Shown here one piece after another: positions 36,889 to 44,370 of a stretch of DNA of 64,000 nucleotides. The position numbers and the translations under genes are program-made. The stretch comes from Micromonospora sediminimaris (GTDB taxonomy: Bacteria > Actinomycetota > Actinomycetes > Mycobacteriales > Micromonosporaceae). How positions within the stretch are numbered: position 1 is the first letter of the stretch; each line of letters starts with the position of its first letter. The notes beneath the pieces were generated by a model that saw nothing but the letters and a program-made list of their open reading frames with translations, ran no database searches and was not told the DNA's origin. The stretch covers positions 156,095 to 220,094 of the forward strand of contig FOLJ01000013.1 in the NCBI GenBank assembly GCA_900112325.1, written 5' to 3'.

Positions 36889-37341
36889 TCAGGCCGGTAC
36901 CGGCAGCCGCTTGGCGAAGCACCTCCGATACAGCCCGCCACCGGGCCCACCGGCTCCGGGAACCGGCTCGTACCCGCAGGCCCGGAAGAACGTCACAGCC
37001 ACCGACAGGTACGGCCCGGTCTCCACCCGGACGAGCGAGTGCCCCCGCTGGTACGCCAACTCCTCCAACGCGGCAAGCAGTTGCCGGCCGACACCGCGAC
37101 GCCGGTAGGCGGGGCGCACGTACAGATGCTCCAACTCGCCGGTGTCGTCGTCGCGGACTCGGATCCCGCCGTACGCCACCGCCCGGCCGGCGAGCACGAC
37201 CGTCAGCCAGCAGGTGTCACGGTGCGTGCCGATGTCCCGCCCGGCGGCGCCGCCCGTGAACTCACGCAGCTCGCGCTGCTCGGCCGCGGCAAGGGCGGCG
37301 ACCTCCGGATCCGCCAGCGGGCGGGACTGGATCAGCATCAC
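36889..37341 (-). CDS. GNAT family N-acetyltransferase
   Basis: 150 residues. Acetyl-CoA-binding motif RRRGVGRQLL in LYVRPAYRRRGVGRQLLAAL, with the fold's preceding beta strand GELEHLYV and a late FFRACGYEPV segment. Acceptor unknown. Single gene upstream of a short gap to obgE. Confidence 0.92.
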   Translation of the reverse strand: MMLIQSRPLADPEVAALAAAEQRELREFTGGAAGRDIGTHRDTCWLTVVLAGRAVAYGGIRVRDDDTGELEHLYVRPAYRRRGVGRQLLAALEELAYQRGHSLVRVETGPYLSVAVTFFRACGYEPVPGAGGPGGGLYRRCFAKRLPVPA

Positions 37342-37408
37342 TCCACGCTAGGGCGACGAAATTTCGCGAGGGTTTCCAACAGTCGTCCCCATTTCGGAGC
37401 GCATCAAG

Positions 37409-38860
37409 CTATTCGGCGTCATCCCTGCCGGCGGGTGCCGGCTCGACCTCGTCGGCCGGTCGCTGCCGGCGAGCCTTGCGGGCGGCCAGCCGCTCGGCCG
37501 CACTGGCCCGGGTCGGCTTCTCCTCCAGCCGGACGTCACGGCCCCGGGCACCCGGGACGAACTCCGCACCGGCGTAGAGGGTGGGCTGCCAGTCGAACTC
37601 CCGCTCGCCGATGCGGACCAGGTCACCGGGCTGGGCACCGGCCTTGGCCAGCTGGTCCTCGACGCCGAGACGGGCCAGCCGGTCGGCGAGGTAGCCGACC
37701 GCCTCGTCGTTGTCGAAGTTCGTCTGACGCACCCAGCGCTCCGGGCGGACACCGCGCACCGTGTACGAGCCGTCATCCTCGGGCTCAATGGTGAAGCCGG
37801 CGTCGTCGACCGCTTTCGGCCGGATCACGATCCGCGTCGGTTCGGCCGGTGGTGCCGCCGCTCGCGACTGTTCCACCAGTTCCGCCATCGCGTACGTGAG
37901 TTCCTTGAGCCCTTCCCTGGTGGCCGCGGAGACCTCGAAGACCCGCAGACCACGCGCTTCCAGGTCGGGTCGGACGATCTCGGCGAGGTCACGGCCGTCC
38001 GGCACGTCGACCTTGTTCAGCGCGACCAGCCGGGGCCGGTCGGCCAGCCCACCGTACTCGGCCAGCTCCGCCTCGATGGTGTCGATGTCGGCCAACGGGT
38101 CGCGCCCCGGCTCCAGAGTGGCGGTGTCGATGACGTGCACCAGCACGGCACAGCGCTCGACGTGCCGAAGGAACTCCAGCCCCAACCCCTTGCCGGTGGC
38201 CGCGCCCGGGATCAGCCCGGGCACGTCGGCGACGGTGAAGGTGTGGTTGTCGAGCCGTACGACGCCGAGATTCGGCACCAGTGTGGTGAACGGATAGTCG
38301 GCGATCTTGGGCTTGGCGGCGGAGATCACCGAGATCAGGGACGACTTACCGGCTGACGGGAACCCCACCAGACCGACGTCGGCGACGCTCTTGAGCTCCA
38401 GCACCACGTCCAGTTGCTCGCCCGGCTCACCCAGCTCGGCAAAGCCGGGTGCCTTGCGGCGCGCGTTGGCCAGCGACGCGTTACCCCGGCCGCCGCGCCC
38501 GCCCCGGGCCACCTCGAAGGTGGTGCCGGCACCGACCATATCGGCCAGCACGGTGCCGTCGCTGGTCTGCACCACCGTGCCGTCGGGCACCTTGAGCACC
38601 AGGTCGGCACCGTTGCCGCCGTCCCGGTTCGATCCCGCGCCGCCCCGCCCGTTCTCCGCCTTGACGTGCGGCCGGAAGTGAAAGTCGAGCAGCGTGTGCA
38701 CCTGCGGGTCGACCACCAGGGAGACGCTGCCACCGTGCCCGCCGTTGCCCCCGTCCGGGCCGCCGAACGGCTTGAACTTCTCCCGGTGGATCGAGACACA
38801 GCCGTGCCCGCCGTCGCCGGCCTGCAGATGCAGGACGACCCGGTCAACGAACGTCGTCAC
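37409..38860 (-). CDS. obgE: GTPase Obg (CgtA)
   Basis: 483 residues. N-terminal Obg fold with Gly-rich segments (GGDGGNGGHGG type, GRGGAGSNRDGGNGADL), G domain GFPSAGKSS, DVPGLI, NKVD, and a C-terminal OCT domain ending in a basic/acidic tail. Obg is essential for 50S assembly and stress signalling. Last gene of rplU-rpmA-obgE, but a hairpin after rpmA could lower its read-through. Confidence 0.96.
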   Translation of the reverse strand: MTTFVDRVVLHLQAGDGGHGCVSIHREKFKPFGGPDGGNGGHGGSVSLVVDPQVHTLLDFHFRPHVKAENGRGGAGSNRDGGNGADLVLKVPDGTVVQTSDGTVLADMVGAGTTFEVARGGRGGRGNASLANARRKAPGFAELGEPGEQLDVVLELKSVADVGLVGFPSAGKSSLISVISAAKPKIADYPFTTLVPNLGVVRLDNHTFTVADVPGLIPGAATGKGLGLEFLRHVERCAVLVHVIDTATLEPGRDPLADIDTIEAELAEYGGLADRPRLVALNKVDVPDGRDLAEIVRPDLEARGLRVFEVSAATREGLKELTYAMAELVEQSRAAAPPAEPTRIVIRPKAVDDAGFTIEPEDDGSYTVRGVRPERWVRQTNFDNDEAVGYLADRLARLGVEDQLAKAGAQPGDLVRIGEREFDWQPTLYAGAEFVPGARGRDVRLEEKPTRASAAERLAARKARRQRPADEVEPAPAGRDDAE

Positions 38861-38905
38861 GACGTAATCCTTCCAGCAGGGCCCGGCCCTACGCGAGAAA
38901 AGGCG

Positions 38906-38939
38906 AAGCGGGCCGGGACATCAGGTCCACGGCCCGCTT
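38906..38939 (-). terminator. Hairpin between rpmA and obgE
   Basis: AAGCGGGCC and GGCCCGCTT (9 bp) enclose a further GGAC/GTCC pairing. It lies 12 bp past rpmA. It probably acts as a partial terminator that sets lower obgE expression than the ribosomal genes. Confidence 0.65.
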
Positions 38940-38950
38940 ACGCCGGACAG

Positions 38951-39205
38951 CTACTGCTGCGGCACGATGCTGACGGTCTTGCGACCGCGCCTGGTGCCGA
39001 ACTGGACCGCACCGGCGGCCAGCGCGAAGAGCGTGTCGTCTCCGCCGCGGCCGACCAGGTCACCGGGGTGGAACTTGGTGCCACGCTGACGGATGAGGAT
39101 CTCACCCGCGCTGACGACCTGACCACCGAAGCGCTTCACGCCGAGTCGCTGGGCCGCGGAGTCACGACCGTTACGCGAGCTGGACGCACCCTTTTTGTGA
39201 GCCAT
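38951..39205 (-). CDS. rpmA: 50S ribosomal protein L27
   Basis: 84 residues. MAHKKGASSSRNGRDS opening, GQVVSAGEILIRQRGTKFHPG core. Standard bL27, whose N-terminus reaches the peptidyl-transferase centre; no N-terminal extension of the kind cleaved in Firmicutes. 11 bp after rplU. Confidence 0.98.
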   Translation of the reverse strand: MAHKKGASSSRNGRDSAAQRLGVKRFGGQVVSAGEILIRQRGTKFHPGDLVGRGGDDTLFALAAGAVQFGTRRGRKTVSIVPQQ

Positions 39206-39216
39206 TGGAGGACGAC

Positions 39217-39531
39217 CTACTTCCCGCTGGAGATGCCGGTCACCTTGACCTGGGTCAGCGGCTGGCGGTGACCCTGGCGCTTGTGGTAGCCGGTCTTGTT
39301 CTTGAACTTGTGGATCCGGATCTTCGGGCCCTTGGTGTGTGCGGCGATCTCGCCGGACACCTCGACCTGAGCGAGCTTCGCCGCGTCGGTCACCAGGTCG
39401 TCACCGTCGACGAGGAGCACCGCGGCGAGCTTCACCGCGTCACCGGGGGCACCGGTGAGCTTCTCGACCTCGATCACGTCGCCTTCGGCGACCTTGTACT
39501 GCTTGCCGCCGGTCTTGACGATCGCGTACAT
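39217..39531 (-). CDS. rplU: 50S ribosomal protein L21
   Basis: 104 residues from ATG MYAIVKTGGKQYKV, the invariant start of bL21. C-terminal signature KFKNKTGYHKRQGHRQP. A long leader of about 120 nt separates the candidate promoter from the start. First gene of rplU-rpmA-obgE. Confidence 0.98.
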   Translation of the reverse strand: MYAIVKTGGKQYKVAEGDVIEVEKLTGAPGDAVKLAAVLLVDGDDLVTDAAKLAQVEVSGEIAAHTKGPKIRIHKFKNKTGYHKRQGHRQPLTQVKVTGISSGK

Positions 39532-39652
39532 CGGAGGCGGACTCCCTGTCGTTGAGGCTGCTGGCGGTCGTCCCCACGGCGGCTCGCCGGGCAGCAGAAG
39601 CACGGCGGCGCGGGCACGCGGGAACTCGGCACACCAAAGTGCGCCGCAGGTT

Positions 39653-39682
39653 AGCGTACGCCATGGTCGGGCCGAGGCCCAA
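39653..39682 (-). promoter_or_regulatory. Candidate promoter of rplU-rpmA-obgE
   Basis: On the minus strand TTGGGC (39682-39677) and TACGCT (39658-39653) are separated by 18 bp, a reasonable match to the main actinobacterial sigma factor consensus (TTGACA/TANNNT). It lies about 120 nt before the rplU start, in the gap after the lipoprotein gene. Confidence 0.4.
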
Positions 39683-39697
39683 ACCGGGCCGGGCCGG

Positions 39698-40213
39698 TCA
39701 GCGGGCGCAGAGCTTGTCGAGGCGCTGCTGCAACCGGTCGAGTGCGGTCCCCTCAAGCGCCTCGATGTCGGTGCCGAGTTGGCCGACCTCGGTCGACAAC
39801 TCCGTCAGCAGCTCCTTGAGCCGCTGGTCGTCGGCGCGTGCCGCCTGTGCTCTGAGCGCCTTCTCCCAGTCGGCCAGGGCCGCCTCGGCCCGTCGGCCGG
39901 CGGCCTGTGCGTCGGCGGTGTCACCCGCGCCGGTCGCCGTGGCCATCGCGGCGAGCTGCTCGACGTACTTCTTCCCCGCGTCACCGCTGGCCTGTTGGGC
40001 GGCGGCGCAGACCTCCGGGGCGTTTCCGCCTGCCGCCCCGGGTGCGGGGGTCGCCACCGGCTGTTCCGGGGTGGGCGTCGCCGGGCCGGTGGTGACGTCG
40101 ACACCCGTCGAGGCCGGGGCGGACGGTTCGCCCGCGTCGGGCCGCTCGGCCGAGCAGGCGGTGCCGACGAGCAGTGCGGCCGTGGCCACGGCGACGGCGA
40201 GCGGTCGGCGCAT
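39698..40213 (-). CDS. Putative lipoprotein, hypothetical
   Basis: 171 residues. Signal peptide MRRPLAVAVATAALLVGTAC with lipobox LVGTAC (Cys20). A Pro/Thr-rich linker (residues 25-60) is followed by a helical, coiled-coil-like region (about 75-170) rich in Ala, Glu and Leu. ATG preceded by GGAGGAG. Lies between rplU and rne on the same strand, but looks independent. Function unknown. Confidence 0.85.
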   Translation of the reverse strand: MRRPLAVAVATAALLVGTACSAERPDAGEPSAPASTGVDVTTGPATPTPEQPVATPAPGAAGGNAPEVCAAAQQASGDAGKKYVEQLAAMATATGAGDTADAQAAGRRAEAALADWEKALRAQAARADDQRLKELLTELSTEVGQLGTDIEALEGTALDRLQQRLDKLCAR

Positions 40214-40318
40214 CGTCTCCTCCTCCGGCGGCCGCGTCTACCCCCGCGTGCCCCAGGCACGGGGTAAGCCCCGGCCGGGCCACGGCGACCGCTCATCGAC
40301 CATACGGGACGGCCCCGC

Positions 40319-40338
40319 CCGGCGGACATCACCGCCGG
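40319..40338 (-). terminator. Candidate hairpin downstream of rne
   Basis: CCGGCGG and CCGCCGG around a 6-nt loop; a second small palindrome GCCCGCTAGCGGGC lies at 40363-40376 between it and the rne stop. Either may end the rne transcript. Confidence 0.4.
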
Positions 40339-40395
40339 ACGGGACCTGTCGAACCGTCGTCTGCCCGCTAGCGGGCCGAGCTGCCCTACCGACGG

Positions 40396-43300
40396 TCAGG
40401 GCCGGGTACGGCGACGCGCGCCCCCGCGGCGGGAACGGCGCCGACCGGTGCCGCCCTCCTCCTCGTCGGTGTCGCCGAGCGCGTCCGGGTCGTCCGGGGC
40501 GGCGAGCCGTGCCGCCTCGCCCTGCTGGCTGTCGGCGACGTCCGCCGCGGCCGGAGTATCCGTCTCGTAACGCGACAGGTCGTAGCCCATGGTGTCGTGG
40601 AAGTCGGCGTCGGCGGTGCTCGTGGTGTCGGTCTCGGTGACCTCCACCACGGTCCGCTCCGCCGTGGCGGTGCCCTTACGCGCACGGCGCCGGGACGAAG
40701 CGGTCGTCTGCTCAGCCGCCGGGGCACTTGCCGAGGCAACCGCCTTGACCTTGTCGCCGCCCCCGGAGCGCGGCTTTTCCGGCACCGGTTCGGTGTGGAT
40801 GACCAGGCCCCGACCCTTGCAGCACTCGCACGTCTCGCTGAACGCCTCCAGCAGCCCGGCACCGATCCGCTTCCGGGTCATCTGCACCAGGCCCAGCGAG
40901 GTGATCTCCGTGACCTGGTGCTTGGTGCGGTCCCGTCCCAGGCACTCGGTCAGCCGGCGCAGCACCAGTTCGCGGTTCGACTCCAGCACCATGTCGATGA
41001 AGTCGATCACCACGATGCCGCCGATGTCCCGCAGCCGCAACTGCCGGACGATCTCCTCGGCTGCCTCCAGGTTGTTGCGGGTGACCGTCTCCTCCAGGTT
41101 GCCCCCGGCACCTGTGTACTTGCCGGTGTTCACGTCGACCACCGTCATCGCCTCGGTCCGGTCGATCACCAGGTGCCCACCGGAGGGCAGGAAGACCTTG
41201 CGGTCGAGCCCCTTGAGGATCTGCTCGTCGATGCGGTACTCGGCGAAGACGTCCGTGGTGCCGATGTGCCGACGCAACCGGGCGACCAGGTCCGGCGACA
41301 CGTGCGACAGGTACGACTCGACCATGTCGTACGCCTCGTCGCCCTCCATGACCAGCTCGCGGAAGTCTTCGTTGAACAGGTCGCGGACCACCCTGATCAC
41401 GAGATCGGGCTCCTGGTAGAGGAGCACCGGCGCGCCGCCCTCGGCCGCCTTGGCCTGGATGTCCTCCCACTGCGCCTGAAGCCGCTTGACGTCCCGGGCC
41501 AGTTCGTCCTCGCTGGCACCTTCGGCCGCGGTCCGGACGATCACCCCGGCGCCTTCGGGCACCAGCTTCTTCAGCACGTCACGCAGCCGCTTACGCTCGG
41601 TGTCCGGCAGTTTGCGGCTGATCCCGGACGCATTGCCGCCGGGCACGTAGACCAGGTGCCGGCCGGAGAGCGCGATGTGGCTGGTCAAGCGGGCACCCTT
41701 GTGCCCGATCGGGTCCTTGGTGACCTGCACCAGCACCGAGTCACCGGACCTGAGCGCCTGCTCGATCGAGCGGGCCCGTCCCTCCAGGCCGGTGGTGTCC
41801 CAGTTGACCTCGCCGGCGTACAGGACCGCGTTGCGACCTCGGCCGATGTCGACGAACGCCGCCTCCATGCTCGGCAGGACGTTCTGCACCTTGCCGAGGT
41901 AGACGTTGCCGGCCATGGTGCCGGCGGAACTGCGGGTGACGTAGTGCTCGACCAGGACGCCGTCCTCCAGCACGGCGATCTGCGTCCGGTCGCCACGCTG
42001 GCGCACGGCCATGACCCGGTCGACCGCCTCGCGGCGGGCCAGGAATTCCGACTCGCTGAGGATCGGCGGGCGGGTACGGCGCTGCTCGCGGCCGTCCCGA
42101 CGGCGCTGCCGCTTGGCCTCCAGCCGGGTCGAGCCGGAGACGCCCTGCACCTCGTCGACCGTTCGGCGTGGCTCCCTGATCTTCACCACGGTGGGCACAC
42201 CGTCGTCGGCGGCACCGTCGGTGTCACCGGCCCCCCGGCGACGCCGCCGACGCCGCCGACGGGTCATCCCGTCACCCTCGGCCTCGTCACTCTCCTCCGA
42301 CTCGGCCTCGGGCTCGTCCGCCTCGGCCTGCACGGCCTCCGCAGACTCGCTCTCCTCGGCCTCCTCGCCGTCGTCGGCGCCGCCCTTGCCCCGGCCCCGG
42401 CCCCGGCGACCGCGCCGGCGACGACGCCGGCCGCCCGCGGTCTCCTCGTCCTCGTCCTCCTCCTCGGCGACCTCCTCGGTCGCCGCGGCGGGTTCCTCCT
42501 CGGTCTCGGTCGCCACCACCGGCTCGGCCTCCCGCCGGCCCCGCCGACGACGCCGGGACGGCTCGGCCGGTTCCTCGGCGGGCTCCTCCACGCTGGGCTG
42601 CGCGGCGGCAGCCCGGGCGGCGAGCACCTCTTCCGGCGCCATGAACAGCACAGTCGGTGCGGTGAGCGCGGCCTTTCGACGGCGGGAGCGGCCCTCGGGT
42701 TCGGCCGGCACAGCGTCCGGGCCCACCGGCTCGACCGGACTCTCCGGCGCAGCGTTCTCGGCCGGCTCGGCCGCCTGCTCCGGATCGGCGGCGCCCTCGA
42801 CGGGCAGCGCGGCGGAGCCGAAGTCGGTGCCGGCCGCCGGTGCGGGACCGGCGGCGGGCTGGGTCGGCTCGACCTGGGCGGACGGCTCGATCACGGCGTC
42901 GGCCGGCGGCTCGGCGGGGGCTGGCGTGGACTTCCGACGACGGGTACGGGTCACCTTGACCGGCGGCACCACGTCGCTGTCGGCAGCCTCCGCCTCGGCC
43001 ACGGCCAACGGCTCCTCGACCGCCTTCTGCCCGGTGGTCGCCTTGCGACGGCGTCGCGGTGTCTTTGCGGCCGGGTCGAGATCACCCGAAACCGGCGCGA
43101 AAACCTCGGCCTGGGGAGCTTCCTCGCTACCTGCCGCCGCGGCACCGGACGCCTCCACCGGCGCGTCGGTCTGCTCGGGCCGGCTGACCGAGGTGGCCCG
43201 GCGGCGAGTCGCCCGACGACGCGGGGCCGGCTCTCCGTCGGTCGCGCCATCCAGGTCGGCGGTGCCGCTCACGGCACCGGCAATCTCCACCGGCGGGTCA

Positions 43301-43422
43301 GCGACCGGACCGGATTCGGCCACCTCCTGCGGCGGGGGCGATCCGGCCGCCTCGGCGGTGCCGCTCTCGTCGGCCGGATTGATGCCGGCCCGTTCGCTGC
43401 CCTCGGGCTCGTTCTCGAGCAT
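40396..43422 (-). CDS. rne: Rne/Rng family ribonuclease (RNase E/G)
   Basis: 1008 residues from ATG MLENEPEGSERAG. Residues 1 to about 480 are a very large disordered region, acidic and Pro/Ala-rich with many clusters of Arg (RRRRR). The S1-like domain (RVMAVRQRGDRTQIAVLEDG) and catalytic core follow, with the metal Asp in VVDVNTGKYTG and VVIDFIDM, and the zinc-link motif CECCKGRG. A short disordered C-terminal tail ends in Arg-rich sequence. It should lead the degradosome-like mRNA decay and rRNA processing. The order disordered-catalytic-disordered is typical of actinobacterial RNase E. Confidence 0.94.
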   Translation of the reverse strand: MLENEPEGSERAGINPADESGTAEAAGSPPPQEVAESGPVADPPVEIAGAVSGTADLDGATDGEPAPRRRATRRRATSVSRPEQTDAPVEASGAAAAGSEEAPQAEVFAPVSGDLDPAAKTPRRRRKATTGQKAVEEPLAVAEAEAADSDVVPPVKVTRTRRRKSTPAPAEPPADAVIEPSAQVEPTQPAAGPAPAAGTDFGSAALPVEGAADPEQAAEPAENAAPESPVEPVGPDAVPAEPEGRSRRRKAALTAPTVLFMAPEEVLAARAAAAQPSVEEPAEEPAEPSRRRRRGRREAEPVVATETEEEPAAATEEVAEEEDEDEETAGGRRRRRRGRRGRGRGKGGADDGEEAEESESAEAVQAEADEPEAESEESDEAEGDGMTRRRRRRRRRGAGDTDGAADDGVPTVVKIREPRRTVDEVQGVSGSTRLEAKRQRRRDGREQRRTRPPILSESEFLARREAVDRVMAVRQRGDRTQIAVLEDGVLVEHYVTRSSAGTMAGNVYLGKVQNVLPSMEAAFVDIGRGRNAVLYAGEVNWDTTGLEGRARSIEQALRSGDSVLVQVTKDPIGHKGARLTSHIALSGRHLVYVPGGNASGISRKLPDTERKRLRDVLKKLVPEGAGVIVRTAAEGASEDELARDVKRLQAQWEDIQAKAAEGGAPVLLYQEPDLVIRVVRDLFNEDFRELVMEGDEAYDMVESYLSHVSPDLVARLRRHIGTTDVFAEYRIDEQILKGLDRKVFLPSGGHLVIDRTEAMTVVDVNTGKYTGAGGNLEETVTRNNLEAAEEIVRQLRLRDIGGIVVIDFIDMVLESNRELVLRRLTECLGRDRTKHQVTEITSLGLVQMTRKRIGAGLLEAFSETCECCKGRGLVIHTEPVPEKPRSGGGDKVKAVASASAPAAEQTTASSRRRARKGTATAERTVVEVTETDTTSTADADFHDTMGYDLSRYETDTPAAADVADSQQGEAARLAAPDDPDALGDTDEEEGGTGRRRSRRGGARRRTRP

Positions 43423-43552
43423 GGACGTTCTCCAGTTCTGGCTTCCCCGGGCGCGGGTGAGCGCTGCCACGCAGGGTTGCCGCAAAAGGTGTTTCCCCGG
43501 GCGCACAGGGTGCGCGCCGGCGAAGTCTGCCTGCCTGGACGCCGACCGTCGG

Positions 43553-44329
43553 TCAGCGCCCGCCGATGGTTGCCCCGTCGCGGTCCGCGTCCAGCGGATC
43601 CACGATCGCACCCTGCGCGGTCAGCGTGCCCTGAGCCAGCCGGATCACCTTCGGGGCCACCGGCGGCTCCAGGCCGGCCACCACGCGGAAGCCGGAAAGG
43701 ACGTCATCGGGCCGTACGGACGGGGTGACCTGCCGCACGACCAGTTCGAGTATCGCACACGGTACGGCCGGGTCCCCGGAAGGCGTCGCCGATGCGGCGA
43801 TCACATCGATGTCGATGACTGCGGCACGGGCGTCGAAAGTGCGCCGTCCCTGCTTGGTCATGCGCTCGACCAGCACCTCGTCGGCGGCGGTGAAGGCGTC
43901 CACCGCCTTGGCCAGCACGTCGGGATCCACCTGCGGCAGCTCGATCCGCCAGCGGGACGCCTCGATCCGGTCGGGCAGGCTCGCACCGCTGGCCACCACG
44001 ACGTCGAGCACGTCGAGGCCGGGCGAGAGCGCTGCGTCCAGCGCCAACCGCAACTGCTCCGGATCGACCGGCTCACGCAGGCCGACCTCCAGGTACTCCG
44101 CCTCACTCGCCACCCCGGTCGGCGCCGCGCTGGCGTACGAGATCTTCGGGTGCGGGGTGAAACCCTGCGAGAAGGCGACCGGTACGCCGGCCCGGCGCAG
44201 CGCCCGCTCGAAGGCCCGGGCGAAGTCCCGGTGCGAGGTGAACCGCAGCGGGCCACGCTTGGCGTACCGGATCCGGACGCGCTGGACGACCGGTGCCTGG
44301 CCCCCCTCGGGCTGTGGTTTCCTACTGAT
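43553..44329 (-). CDS. TIGR03936 family radical-SAM-associated protein (DUF2344)
   Basis: 258 residues if started at ATC 44329. Core motifs VQRVRIRYAKRGPLRFTSHRDF and FSQGFTPHPKISYASAAPTG identify DUF2344/TIGR03936, which partners the TIGR03960 radical SAM protein encoded just upstream; in other bacteria the two are fused. No ATG, GTG or TTG lies in frame between the upstream gene and codon 73. The ATC directly before SRKPQPEGG has GAGGAG 7 nt upstream, so ATC is the best-placed initiator. Alternatives are an assembly error or a start far inside TIGR03960. Role: unassigned tRNA/rRNA or cofactor-related modification. Confidence 0.8.
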   Translation of the reverse strand: MSRKPQPEGGQAPVVQRVRIRYAKRGPLRFTSHRDFARAFERALRRAGVPVAFSQGFTPHPKISYASAAPTGVASEAEYLEVGLREPVDPEQLRLALDAALSPGLDVLDVVVASGASLPDRIEASRWRIELPQVDPDVLAKAVDAFTAADEVLVERMTKQGRRTFDARAAVIDIDVIAASATPSGDPAVPCAILELVVRQVTPSVRPDDVLSGFRVVAGLEPPVAPKVIRLAQGTLTAQGAIVDPLDADRDGATIGGR

Positions 44330-44370
44330 CGTCGTGCTCCTCGGTGTCGGGCCCCACCCGTGGCGCCGGG

